From Rubellimicrobium aerolatum (GTDB taxonomy: Bacteria; Pseudomonadota; Alphaproteobacteria; Rhodobacterales; Rhodobacteraceae), in the NCBI RefSeq assembly GCF_017872975.1, contig NZ_JAGGJP010000010.1:62001-126000 (forward strand): 64,000 bases of DNA, written 5' to 3'. The notes beneath the pieces are model-generated. The model was not told the DNA's origin, made no database searches, and saw only the letters and a program-made list of their open reading frames with translations. Numbering within the stretch: position 1 is the stretch's first letter; each line of letters begins with the position of its first letter. Both the position numbers and the translations under genes were made by a program. Positions 34,842 through 43,216 of the stretch are shown here, one piece after another.

Positions 34842-34945
34842 CGTGAATTCGCCATTATTGGCCACCAAGGGACGAAAATGGGGCCGTCCCTCCCGGGAAG
34901 GGGGCGGTTCGCACGACCGGTCCACGTTTCAGAAAGGAACATCCT

Positions 34946-35569
34946 GTGTTCACCAAGCTTCGCTCGCTCGGCCTCGCGGTCGCGCTTGCGCTCACGCCGC
35001 TGGCGGCCTCGGCCGTCACCTACAACCCCGGCAACACCGTCGAGGTCAACGCGACGACCCTGAGCGTCAACATCGACATCGTGAACGACTTCTCCTGGCG
35101 CTGGAGCGCCGACTTCGGCCGGGGGGACACCGCCAAGACCTACACCTTCGTGTTCCACAACACGACGGATGAGGTGCGGACATTTGACTTCGACGGCACG
35201 GTGATGCAGGGCACCGCGACGTTCGCCAACATCGCGGGCACGACCTCGGGCGTGATCGTGACCTTCGGCGACTTCACCAAGACCGTCGCCCGCAGCGCCA
35301 CCCGCGCCTGGGACACGACGGAAGTGGGCACCTACACCAACACCGTCGATGGCGGGTCCTACCTCTACTTCGCCCCTGGCGAGACCAAGACCCTGACCAT
35401 CCGCACGGGCCGGGTCGTGGGCACGGTCGCGAACTCGGGCGCGACCATCAGCTTCGACGCGAGCACGCCCTCGACCCTCGCCGCCGTGCCGGTGCCGGCC
35501 TCGGCCGTCCTGCTCGGCTCGGGCCTGCTCGGCCTGGCCGGGCTGCGCCGCCGCCGCAAGGCCGCCTGA
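34946..35569 (+). CDS. VPxPA-CTERM sorting domain-containing protein
   Basis: 207 residues. Signal peptide about 1-23 (LGLAVALALTPLAASA); a beta-rich body (TYTFVFHNTTDEVRTFDFDG, GETKTLTIRTGRVVG); C-terminal sorting signal AVPVPASAVLLGSGLLGLAG followed by RRRRK. It is secreted and expected to be processed by an exosortase. Start is GTG 34946 after AAAGGA. The next gene is a paralogue: both share the order signal peptide, FHN, VTITFGD-like segment, DETKTL/GETKTL, sorting tail. An intrinsic terminator follows. Confidence 0.85.
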   Translation: MFTKLRSLGLAVALALTPLAASAVTYNPGNTVEVNATTLSVNIDIVNDFSWRWSADFGRGDTAKTYTFVFHNTTDEVRTFDFDGTVMQGTATFANIAGTTSGVIVTFGDFTKTVARSATRAWDTTEVGTYTNTVDGGSYLYFAPGETKTLTIRTGRVVGTVANSGATISFDASTPSTLAAVPVPASAVLLGSGLLGLAGLRRRRKAA

Positions 35570-35643
35570 GCGCGACCGCATCGGGACCGTCGCCCGCGAA
35601 GGCGGCGGTCCCCTTGTCCCGGCCCCTGGGCCGGGACGGACCT

Positions 35644-35669
35644 GGCCCCGCCCCTGGCGGGGCCTTCTT
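35644..35669 (+). terminator. Intrinsic terminator after the first VPxPA-CTERM gene
   Basis: Stem GGCCCCGCC / GGCGGGGCC with a CCT loop followed by TTCTT. Two further GC hairpins lie just before it (35583-35637). Confidence 0.8.
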
Positions 35670-35738
35670 GCATTCCGGGCCCCCGATCCTGACCGGGGCC
35701 GCGCCCGACCCCGCGCCCTGTTGCGCGGCGGACACACG

Positions 35739-35752
35739 TCACGATTGCGTGA
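35739..35752 (+). promoter_or_regulatory. TCACGATTGCGTGA motif upstream of the second VPxPA-CTERM gene
   Basis: TCACG-ATTG-CGTGA is an inverted repeat 198 bp before the start at 35951. It shares TCACGATTGCG exactly with 34810 and nearly with 4299. AT-richer sequence around 35750-35800 fits a promoter; no gene is seen in 35570-35950. Confidence 0.45.
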
Positions 35753-35950
35753 TGACGCTAAGTCAGGCGAAAGGCTCAACTTTCCCGCGAGTGCCGGGAA
35801 ATGCGGCGAACCCCTTCGCGCCGCGTCGCGGCGACGCCCGATTTCCGCCCCGATCCCCCCGCATCCGCCCTCGGGTCAGCCTTCGCCTCCCCGGATCGGA
35901 CCCGGGGGGCGGGGCCATGGCGACGAGATCTTTCCAGAAGGGGAAACGTA

Positions 35951-36562
35951 ATGATCAAGACCCTCCGCGCGGCCGGCCTGGCCGCCGCCTTCGCCCTGGC
36001 GCCGCTGGCCGCCAAGGCGATCACCGTCAACGCGTCCAGCTCGGTCCAGGCGGGCGAGACTGTCGAGATGGTGCAGGACAACGCCTGGCACTGGGAAGGC
36101 ACCTTCCTGACCGGCGAAGGCCCCGGCACGCTGACCTATGCCTTCCACAACGCGGGCGCCTCGCTCCGGACGATGGACTTCGTGTTCAACGTCCGCCAGC
36201 TGTCGGCGTTCTTCACCGGCGGCGTGACGATCACCTTCGGCGACCTGACCTACAGCATCGCCCAGGGCTCCGCCTCGAACCCGACCACCTGGCAGCAGGG
36301 CGGCAACACCGACGTGACCAACTTCCTCGTCTTCGATCCCGACGAGACCAAGACGCTGGCGATCGCCTATGGCGTGGTCGTCAACAACCCGACCACCGCC
36401 GCCTCGAACGCCAGCACCGCGGTCACCTTCGACGCGATCACGCCGGGCTACTCCGCGCCGACCCTGCCGCCGGTCGCGGCCGTGCCGGTGCCGGCCGCCG
36501 GCCTGATGCTGGTGTCCGCGCTGGGCGGGCTGGGCCTGATGCGCCGCCGCCGCACGGCCTGA
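35951..36562 (+). CDS. VPxPA-CTERM sorting domain-containing protein, paralogue of the preceding one
   Basis: 203 residues. Signal peptide about 1-22 (AAAFALAPLAAKA); beta-rich body with LTYAFHNAGASLRTMDFVFN, VTITFGDLTYS and FDPDETKTLAIAYG; sorting signal AAVPVPAAGLMLVSALGGLG then RRRRTA. Start ATG 35951 after GAAGGGGAAA. Segments align by eye with the upstream gene, suggesting tandem duplication. Terminator follows. Surface or matrix protein role inferred. Confidence 0.85.
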   Translation: MIKTLRAAGLAAAFALAPLAAKAITVNASSSVQAGETVEMVQDNAWHWEGTFLTGEGPGTLTYAFHNAGASLRTMDFVFNVRQLSAFFTGGVTITFGDLTYSIAQGSASNPTTWQQGGNTDVTNFLVFDPDETKTLAIAYGVVVNNPTTAASNASTAVTFDAITPGYSAPTLPPVAAVPVPAAGLMLVSALGGLGLMRRRRTA

Positions 36563-36633
36563 GCGCGAACGGAAACGGGTCGCGGGCCCTCGCGGGCCGC
36601 GATCCCATGTCCCGGCCCCGGCCGGGACCGACT

Positions 36634-36660
36634 GGGCCCCGCCACGCGCGGGGCCCTTTT
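36634..36660 (+). terminator. Intrinsic terminator after the second VPxPA-CTERM gene
   Basis: Stem GGGCCCCGC / GCGGGGCCC with a CACGC loop followed by TTTT. Confidence 0.85.
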
Positions 36661-36703
36661 CGTTGGGGGCGCGGGGCCGGGGGATCGGGTCAGGGGGATC
36701 GGG

Positions 36704-37738
36704 TCAGGGGACGGGGGCCCAGATCACCTCGGAGAGGCGGGGGGCGCCGGTGGCGAGGAGGAGGAGGCGGTCGAAGCCGAGCGCGATGCCCGAGGCGGGG
36801 GGCATGAGGGCGAGGGCGGCGAGGAGGTCCTCGTCGAGGGGGTAGGTCTCGCCGTGGACGCGGAGCTTTTCCGCCATCTCGGATTCGAAGCGGCGGCGCT
36901 GCTCGTGCGGGTCGGTGAGTTCGCCGAAGCCGTTCGCCAGCTCCACCCCGCAGGCGTAGAGCTCGAAGCGTTCGGCGGTGCGGGGGTCGCCTTCGGTGCG
37001 GCGGGCCAGCGCGGCCTCGGGGGCGGGGTAGCGGTCGAGGATCGTCGGGCGGCCGTGGCCGAGGTGGGGCTCGATCCGGGTGGTCAGGATCTTGGACAGG
37101 ATGTCGGACCAGGTGTCGTCGGGGGAGGTCGGCTCGCCCGCCGCGTGGGCCTGCCCGCGCAGGGCGTCCGTGTCGGGGGGGCCGTCCTCGTGGATCGTGG
37201 ACAGGAGGTCGATGTTGGCGTGGCGCTGGAAGGCGTCGGCGACGGACAGGCGCTCGGGCGGGAGATGCGGGTCGCAGGTGTGGTCGCGGAAGCGGAGCGT
37301 GGTTGCGCCGGTGGTGGCGGCGGCGAGGCGGAGGAGGGCGGCGCAGTCGTCCATGAGGGCGGTGTAGGGTTCGCCCACGCGATACCATTCGAGCAGGGTG
37401 AACTCGGGGTGGTGGAGGGGGCCGCGCTCGCGGTTGCGCCAGACGTGGCCGAGGGAATAGAGGCGCGGCTCGCCGGCGGCCAGGAGCTTCTTGAGGGCGA
37501 ACTCGGGGGAGGTGTGGAGGTAGAGGGTGCGGGGCGTGCCGTCGTTGCCGATGGCGGTGGTGGCGAAGGCGTGGAGGTGGGCCTCGTTGCCGGGGGAGGT
37601 GGCCAGGGCGGAGGGGTCGGCCTCCAGGAAGCCACGGGCGTCGAACCAGGCGCGGGTCGCGGCCATGAGGCGGGCGCGCGCGTGGAGGAGCGGGCGGCGC
37701 GTGTCGTGGCGCGCAGGGGTCCACCAGGGGTCGGTCAT
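36704..37738 (-). CDS. epmA: EF-P lysine aminoacylase
   Basis: 344 residues, a class II LysRS-like catalytic core without the anticodon domain. Motifs: YLHTSPEFALKKLLAAGEPR with YSLGHVWRNRERGPLHHPEF (motif 2) and ASGIALGFDRLLLLATGAP (motif 3). It attaches beta-lysine (or lysine) to a conserved lysine of EF-P. The divergent neighbour is efp, 172 bp away, which supports the name. The partner EpmB (aminomutase) is not in the window. Confidence 0.95.
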   Translation of the reverse strand: MTDPWWTPARHDTRRPLLHARARLMAATRAWFDARGFLEADPSALATSPGNEAHLHAFATTAIGNDGTPRTLYLHTSPEFALKKLLAAGEPRLYSLGHVWRNRERGPLHHPEFTLLEWYRVGEPYTALMDDCAALLRLAAATTGATTLRFRDHTCDPHLPPERLSVADAFQRHANIDLLSTIHEDGPPDTDALRGQAHAAGEPTSPDDTWSDILSKILTTRIEPHLGHGRPTILDRYPAPEAALARRTEGDPRTAERFELYACGVELANGFGELTDPHEQRRRFESEMAEKLRVHGETYPLDEDLLAALALMPPASGIALGFDRLLLLATGAPRLSEVIWAPVP

Positions 37739-37833
37739 GGCGCGGGGCGTTGATGCGGGGTCATGCGCGCCGCTCTGGCGGATTTGGCGCGGATGCGCTA
37801 GGGGGCCGGGCCATGGGCTCCGGCGGCGAGGGG

Positions 37834-37863
37834 CCTAAGAATTTCCGTGCGGAAGTTCTTAGG
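37834..37863. promoter_or_regulatory. 30-bp palindrome upstream of efp
   Basis: CCTAAGAATTTCC-GTGC-GGAAGTTCTTAGG: 13-bp arms with one mismatch, centred 63 bp before the efp start, in the epmA/efp intergenic region. No T-tract follows, so an operator or 5'-UTR hairpin is more likely than a terminator. Confidence 0.5.
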
Positions 37864-37910
37864 CTGCGCGCGGGGGGCCGCCTTCCATTTCTGTCCAAGG
37901 GACCGCCTCC

Positions 37911-38477
37911 GTGAAAGTCATCGCCTCCTCGCTCCGCAAGGGCAACGTGCTCGAGATCGACGGCAAGCTGCATGTCGTGCTGACCGTGTCGAACTTCCAC
38001 CCCGGCAAGGGGACGCCCACCACCTCGGCCGACCTGCGGCGGCTGCTGGACGGCGTGAAGGTCAGCGAGCGCTGGCGCACCGTCGAGCAGGTGGAGCGGG
38101 TGAACGTGGACGAGCGGGAATACGACTTCCTCTATGAGGACGGCGAGGGCTTCCACTTCATGCAGCCCGAGAGCTACGAGCAGATCGCCGTGGACCCCGA
38201 CCTGATCGGCGACGACAAGGTGTATCTGTCCGAGGGGATGCGGGTCTTCCTCAAGACCTACGAGGGCGCGGCGGTGGGGATCGAGTTCCCGCAGAAGATC
38301 ACCGTGGAGGTCACGGAGACCGAGCCGGTGGTGAAGGGGCAGACGGCGTCGTCCTCCTACAAGCCGGCGATGACGGGGAACGGCATCCGCGTGATGGTGC
38401 CGCCGCATATCGGCGTGGGGACGCGCATCGTCATCAACACCGAGGACAACAGCTACCAGGGCCGCGCGCAGGACTGA
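37911..38477 (+). CDS. efp: Elongation factor P
   Basis: 188 residues with three beta-barrel domains. The modification loop [12 protein letters not shown] puts the target lysine at residue 33, in line with the EpmA-type modification (K34 in E. coli). The C-terminal signature [20 protein letters not shown] is close to the PROSITE pattern. EF-P relieves ribosomes stalled at polyproline. Start is GTG 37911. Paired head to head with epmA. Confidence 0.96.
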   Translation: MKVIASSLRKGNVLEIDGKLHVVLTVSNFHPGKGTPTTSADLRRLLDGVKVSERWRTVEQVERVNVDEREYDFLYEDGEGFHFMQPESYEQIAVDPDLIGDDKVYLSEGMRVFLKTYEGAAVGIEFPQKITVEVTETEPVVKGQTASSSYKPAMTGNGIRVMVPPHIGVGTRIVINTEDNSYQGRAQD

Positions 38478-38504
38478 CCGGCGCGAAAGGCCGGAGCGAT
38501 GGGG

Positions 38505-38534
38505 CGGCGCCTTGCGGGGCGCCGTTCGCGTTTC
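38505..38534 (+). terminator. Hairpin after efp
   Basis: CGGCGCC-TTGCGG-GGCGCCG followed by TTCGCGTTTC. Weak T-tract. Confidence 0.5.
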
Positions 38535-38546
38535 GGGGGCGTGGCT

Positions 38547-38609
38547 GGGGGCTCTGCCCCCCGTCTCCTTCGGAGACGCCCCCCGGGATATTTGGAGCCA
38601 GAGAAGGGC
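38547..38609 (+). repeat. Rhodobacteraceae-type intergenic element ending GGGATATTTGGAG
   Basis: Hairpin GGGGGC-TCT-GCCCCC, hairpin GTCTCC-TTC-GGAGAC, then CCCCCCGGGATATTTGGAGC and CAGAGAAGGGC. Same architecture as 9881-9942. The remaining sequence to 38920 shows no gene I can support. Confidence 0.5.
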
Positions 38610-38920
38610 CGGGGCGCGGGGGGCGGGGGCATCGAGTCCGGGTCGGGCTCTGGGTCGGGCCAAAGTCCACGCGGGCGTAGAGGTCGCCCAGGGGGAGCGC
38701 CACGCCGAGAGCAGGGTCAGGGCCGTCGCGCGACGGGCGGCCGTGGTTCAGGGGGCCGCCCGTCATCATCCGGGCTGCCGAAGGCGGGGCCCGCGTGGGG
38801 AATGTCCTCGGCGAGGCTCGTGGCGGGCGGTCCTGGCGGCCGGTCCCGATCCGGCGCAGGGGAAGGGTGACGCCCCGGGGAGCGCGCGGGAAGGGGCCGG
38901 CGGGCCCGCGCCGCGCGCCG

Positions 38921-40465
38921 TCAGCGGCGGTCGCGGAGCGCGTAGCCGGCGAGCGTCAGGACCATCCAGCTCAGGAAGGCGAAGAGCCCGATGAGCAGGG
39001 TGGAGGACCAGCGCTCGGGGAAGTCGGACCGTTCGGCGAGGGTGGGCTCGACGTGCGGGGCGAGGTAGCGCGTCTGCTGGCGGCCCTGGTTGAGCGAGGA
39101 TTCGTAGTTGGCCAGCGAGGCGAGGTAGCTGCGCTGCGCGAACTCCTGATCGACGAACAGCCCCTCGTAGACGGCCACGAGGTCGGCGTAGTCCGAGCCG
39201 GGGGCGGGCTCCGGAGCGGGGTCGGAGGCGGGCGGCGGGGCGTCGTCCCGGGCCAGCGGCCGCAGGGGCGCGGCCGGGTTCCCGAGCCCGTCCCCGAGCC
39301 CGTCGCCCAGCCCCTCCCCGAGCCCGGCCAGGGTGTCGGGGAGGGGGGCGGTCGCGGTGGCGGCCGGGGCGGGGGCAGTCGTGGGCGCCGCCGTCGGGGT
39401 GGCGGCGGCGCGGCCTATGCCGAACTTGGTCCGTTCCTCGTCGATGCGGGCCTGGATCACCTCCACCCGCGCCACCGCCTGCTGCACGCGGGGGTCGCTG
39501 TCGGGGGCGTTCTCGCGCAGGAGGTCGAGCTCGATGTATTGCTGGGCGAGCTGGGATTGCAGCTCGTTCAGGATGGTCATCTGGCCGGTGATGTCGGCCA
39601 CCGGATCGACGACCTGGTTCTCGCTGCGGAAGCGGGTGATCGCCGCGCGGGCGACCTTGAGGGCCTCCACCGCCTCGTCGAGCTGCTGGCGGGCGAGGCG
39701 GGTGGTGTCGTTCACCGCGATGTCCGAGAGCCGGTTGATGAGGGTCTGCGATTCCTCGTAGATCGCCTGGGAGATGACCTGGGCGTCCTCGGGCGTGAAG
39801 GCCTGCACCTGCACGTCGAGGAGGCCCGTGGTGGTGTCGAGGTAGACCGCCACCATGCGGTTCCAGTAGTCGTGCAGGTCCTCGATGGTGCCGGGGGGGT
39901 GGTAGGCGAAGACCGGGTCGCGGTCGGGGTCGCCCTTGGCCCAGAGCGTCCGCAGGTCGAGGCGGGCGTCGATGGCCTCCACGATCTCGCGCGATTGGAT
40001 GAAGCGGTAGAGGATGTCCACGTCGCGGGTCGTCGAGGCGCCCGCCCCGCTCAGCGCGGTGAGGCCGCCCAGCAGCTCGAGCGGGTTGGGGGCCTCCTCG
40101 GTGCGGACGGAGAAGCCGACCTCGGAGGCGTAGCGCGGCGTCGCCCGCTCCCAGAGATACCAGCCGGAGATGGCGGTGGGCGCGACCACGGCGAGGGCGA
40201 AGCTGGCCGCCGCGATCCAGTGGCGGGGGCGCGCGCGGGCGCGGATCGGGATGGAGACGCGCCCCTCGCCCGGGAGGGCCCGGCCGGTGGCCTCGGCCTC
40301 GGCGCGCTTCTTGGCGGCGCGGCGGGCGCGGCGGGCCTCGAGCATCTCGGCCGACAGGACGGCGTCGCTGATCTCCCGGCGCTTCTCGGGGCGGGGGGCG
40401 TCGGGCGTGGCCGTCGCGGCGGCGGCGGGCGCGAGGGGCGTGTCGGCGGGGCCTTGGAGGGTCAT
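38921..40465 (-). CDS. KpsE/Wzz-like polysaccharide export inner-membrane protein
   Basis: 514 residues from 40465 (MTLQGPADTP); the frame is open to 40627. A basic N-terminus, TM1 near residues 80-100 (HWIAAASFALAVVAPTAISG), then the Wzz-type start YASEVGFSVRTEE and coiled-coil helices (FTPEDAQVISQAIYEESQTL, ARVEVIQARIDEERTKFG), an Ala/Thr/Pro plus GDGLGDGLG low-complexity insert, QTRYLAPHVEPTLAERSDFP and a C-terminal TM2 (LLIGLFAFLSWMVLTLAGYA). This is the capsule exporter (KpsE/BexC) layout, acting with an ABC transporter and outer-membrane channel; none of these is next to it, so it is an orphan. Confidence 0.85.
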   Translation of the reverse strand: MTLQGPADTPLAPAAAATATPDAPRPEKRREISDAVLSAEMLEARRARRAAKKRAEAEATGRALPGEGRVSIPIRARARPRHWIAAASFALAVVAPTAISGWYLWERATPRYASEVGFSVRTEEAPNPLELLGGLTALSGAGASTTRDVDILYRFIQSREIVEAIDARLDLRTLWAKGDPDRDPVFAYHPPGTIEDLHDYWNRMVAVYLDTTTGLLDVQVQAFTPEDAQVISQAIYEESQTLINRLSDIAVNDTTRLARQQLDEAVEALKVARAAITRFRSENQVVDPVADITGQMTILNELQSQLAQQYIELDLLRENAPDSDPRVQQAVARVEVIQARIDEERTKFGIGRAAATPTAAPTTAPAPAATATAPLPDTLAGLGEGLGDGLGDGLGNPAAPLRPLARDDAPPPASDPAPEPAPGSDYADLVAVYEGLFVDQEFAQRSYLASLANYESSLNQGRQQTRYLAPHVEPTLAERSDFPERWSSTLLIGLFAFLSWMVLTLAGYALRDRR

Positions 40466-40675
40466 GGTCACCTGGGCGCGGTTGCGGAGGGGGACGCCCG
40501 TCCGAACCTCGGCGGGGCGGTCCCGCCGGGTCGTCGGGCTCGCTCGGCCCGGGGACAATAGGGCCGCCGGGGCGGAAAGACCAGACGCCATCGGGTCGCG
40601 GGGGGCGAAGCGGCGCGGATGCGCCACGGGAGGGGCGGGCCCGGTTGGGGCCCTGGCGGGGGCTCAGGCGGGGGC

Positions 40676-41596
40676 TTAAGCGGGGCTGACCGGCGGTCCC
40701 CCGGCGAGGACGGCGGCGAGGTTGGCCAGCACGTTGGCCGCCATGGCGTCGCGGGTGTCGCGGGTGGCGCTGCCGACATGGGGGGTCAGGATCAGGCGGG
40801 GGGCCGCGAGGAGCGCGGCGGAGGGGCGCGGCTCGTCCCACATCACGTCGAGCGCGGCGGCGCCGAGCCGGCGGGCGTGGAGGGCGGCGATCAGCGCGGG
40901 CTCGTCCACCACGCTGCCGCGCGCGACGTTGACGAGGAGGCCCTGGGGGCCGAGGGCGTCGAGGACGGCGGCATCGACCAGGCCCCTGGTCCCGGGGCCG
41001 CCGGGGACCACGACCGCGAGGATGTCCGAGCGGGCGGCGAGGTCGCGCGGGTCGGGGACGTGGGGAAAGGGCACGTCGCGGGGGCGGCGGGTGGCGTAGG
41101 CGATCCGCAGGCCGAACGCCTGCGCGCGGGCGGCGATGGCCGAGCCGATGTGGCCGAGGCCCAGGAGGCCCAGCGTCCGGCCCTTGAGGGCGCGGCCCAG
41201 CGGGGCCTCGCCGTCGGCCCACGCGCCGGAGCGGACGTGGCGTTCCAGCGCGGGCAGGCCCTTCCAGCCGGCGAGGAGCAGCATCAGCGCCACGTCCGCC
41301 ACCTCGGAGGCCAGCGCCGGGGCGGGGTTGGTGAGCGGGATGCCGCGCGCGTCCAGCGCCGCGCGCTCGATGCCTTCGAGCCCCGCCGAGGCGGAGGCGA
41401 CAAGGCGGAGGTTCGGCAGCGCCGCCACCTGCGCGGCGGACAGGCCCGCGTGGCCGTCGGTCACCACCGCCGCGATGGACGGCCCGACGGCGGCGAGGTC
41501 GGCCTCGGGGCCGTGGAGGTCGTAAAGGGCGGACAGCTCGGCCTGGCGGGCGGGGAGGGGGAGGGGCTGGAGGCAGAGGACGGCGGGACGGGTCAT
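40676..41596 (-). CDS. D-2-hydroxyacid dehydrogenase (glyoxylate/hydroxypyruvate reductase-like)
   Basis: 306 residues. NAD(P) fold LGLLGLGHIGSAIAARAQAF; catalytic Arg in VNVARGSVVDEPAL, Glu in DVMWDEPRPS and His in LTPHVGSATRDTR. Cofactor-loop Arg residues (ATRRPRD) suggest NADPH, as in GhrB-type reductases. The stop-side neighbour is none; upstream the EamA permease stop overlaps its start (ATGA, 41593-41596), so the order mnmD - permease - dehydrogenase is an operon with 4-bp overlaps throughout. Confidence 0.9.
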   Translation of the reverse strand: MTRPAVLCLQPLPLPARQAELSALYDLHGPEADLAAVGPSIAAVVTDGHAGLSAAQVAALPNLRLVASASAGLEGIERAALDARGIPLTNPAPALASEVADVALMLLLAGWKGLPALERHVRSGAWADGEAPLGRALKGRTLGLLGLGHIGSAIAARAQAFGLRIAYATRRPRDVPFPHVPDPRDLAARSDILAVVVPGGPGTRGLVDAAVLDALGPQGLLVNVARGSVVDEPALIAALHARRLGAAALDVMWDEPRPSAALLAAPRLILTPHVGSATRDTRDAMAANVLANLAAVLAGGPPVSPA

Positions 41597-42486
41597 GGGG
41601 CCTTCCGGTGGCGGACGCGCTCGCGCCAGAGGGTGAAGAGGCCGGCGGCGACCACGATGGTCCCGCCGACGACGGTGGTGGGGTGCAGCACCTCGCCGAA
41701 GGCCAGGATGCCCACCGCCGAGGAGAACACCAGTTGCAGGTAGGCGAAGGGCTGGACCACGGACGCCTCGGCCACCTCGTAGCACTTGATGAGCAGGCCA
41801 TGGCCGGTGACGCCGGTCAGGCACAGGACGGCCATGATCGCCCAGTCGCCGGGGGCCATCGGCTCCCAGTGGAAGACGCCCACGGCGGTCATCAGCCCGG
41901 CCCCGGCGACGCCCGTCCAGAAGAAGCTGGTGGCGGCGCTGTCGGTGCGGGCCACGAGCCGGGTCTGGAGGCTGTAGACGGCGAACATGGCGGCCCCCGC
42001 CAGTGGGACCAGCGCGTCGGCGTCGAAGACGGCCACGCCGGGCCGCAGGATCACCAGGATGCCGAGGAAGCCCACGCCGATCGCCGCCCAGCGCCGCCAG
42101 CCCACGGCCTCGCCCAGGAAGGGGCCGGACAGCGCGGTGACGATCAGCGGCCCGGCGGCGAGGATGGCGTGGCTTTGGGCGATGCCGAGGCGGGTGAAGC
42201 CCCAGACGGTGACGCAGATCTCGGCCGCGAGGAGGAGGCCGCGCCAGATCTGGAGGAGGGGCCGCGAGGTGGCGGCGGCGGCGCGGACCGAGCCCGCGCG
42301 CGCCCGGCCCACGACGATCACGAAGGCGGCGAAGAACCAGTAGCGGATCATCACCACCATCCAGACGTTCGCCTCCTCGGCGAGGTGGCGCGACAGGCCG
42401 TCCTGGAAGGCGAAGACCGCGCAGGTCGTGGCCATCAGCAGGATGCCGAGGCGGGCGTCGTTCCGCTGGGTCGGGATCGCGGTCAT
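41593..42486 (-). CDS. DMT superfamily transporter (EamA type)
   Basis: 297 residues, ten predicted helices in two EamA repeats. AFQDGLSRHLAEEANVWMVV begins the first repeat; ALSGPFLGEAVGWRRWAAIG and YLQLVFSSAVGILAFGEVLH are the conserved repeat ends. Such permeases export or import small metabolites; the substrate is unknown. It overlaps both neighbours by 4 bp. Confidence 0.9.
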   Translation of the reverse strand: MTAIPTQRNDARLGILLMATTCAVFAFQDGLSRHLAEEANVWMVVMIRYWFFAAFVIVVGRARAGSVRAAAATSRPLLQIWRGLLLAAEICVTVWGFTRLGIAQSHAILAAGPLIVTALSGPFLGEAVGWRRWAAIGVGFLGILVILRPGVAVFDADALVPLAGAAMFAVYSLQTRLVARTDSAATSFFWTGVAGAGLMTAVGVFHWEPMAPGDWAIMAVLCLTGVTGHGLLIKCYEVAEASVVQPFAYLQLVFSSAVGILAFGEVLHPTTVVGGTIVVAAGLFTLWRERVRHRKAP

Positions 42487-43151
42487 GCGGGGCGCCTTGC
42501 GCGGGTCATGTGGCGCTTGGTGCCGAAGCCGGGGCGGCGCTCGACGGTGAGGCCGGCCGCTTCGAGGGCGCGGCGGACGTGGCCGGCGGCGCTGTAGGTG
42601 GCGAGCGTGCCGCCGGGGGCGAGCCGATGGGCGACGGCCGTCAGGAGCCCGGGCTCCCACATCTCGGGGTTCCTGGCGGGGGCGAAGCCGTCGAGGAAGG
42701 CGGCGTCGGCGGGCCCGTCCCAGGCGGGGAGGGTGTCGCGGGCGTCGCCCTCGATGATCCGGAGCGTCACCGGGCCGAAGGTCCAGGGGCCGGGGGCGGT
42801 CATCGCCTGCGTCAGATCGGCGGCTTCGTCGGCGATCTCGGGGAAGGCGGCGAGCGCGCGGGCGCGGTCGGCGGCGGCCATGGGGAAGGCCTCCAGGCTG
42901 GTGAAGAGGAGGGGGCCGGGGGAGCCCGCGTCGCGGTGGGCGCGCAGCGTCACGAGGAAGTTCAGGCCGGTGCCGAAGCCCAGTTCGAGGATGCGGAAGC
43001 CGGGGCGGAACCGGGCGGGCAGGTCGTTGCCTGAAAGGAAGACGTGGCGCGTCTCGGCCAGGCCCCCCTGGAGCGAGAAATACGGGTCGTCGAAGCGCGA
43101 GGAGACGGGGATGCCGTCGCGCCAGAGGAGCGGGGCGGTCTGGTCCGGCAT
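42483..43151 (-). CDS. mnmD: tRNA 5-methylaminomethyl-2-thiouridine methyltransferase MnmD (stand-alone MnmC methylase domain)
   Basis: 222 residues. SAM motif ILELGFGTGLNFLVTL, LFTSLEAFPM, and the family block AAFLDGFAPARNPEMWEPGL match the methyltransferase half of enterobacterial MnmC, which finishes mnm5s2U34 in tRNA. The start MPDQTAPLLWRDG at 43151 is chosen; a longer frame to 43223 lacks similarity. The FAD oxidoreductase half is encoded by the divergent gene at 43217, 65 bp away, so the bifunctional enzyme is split here. Confidence 0.92.
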   Translation of the reverse strand: MPDQTAPLLWRDGIPVSSRFDDPYFSLQGGLAETRHVFLSGNDLPARFRPGFRILELGFGTGLNFLVTLRAHRDAGSPGPLLFTSLEAFPMAAADRARALAAFPEIADEAADLTQAMTAPGPWTFGPVTLRIIEGDARDTLPAWDGPADAAFLDGFAPARNPEMWEPGLLTAVAHRLAPGGTLATYSAAGHVRRALEAAGLTVERRPGFGTKRHMTRARRPA

Positions 43152-43216
43152 GGGGGAACCGTGGTTAGAGGAACCTTGGTTGGGATCGGCCGGGACCATG
43201 GTCGGGGGGCGCGGGA

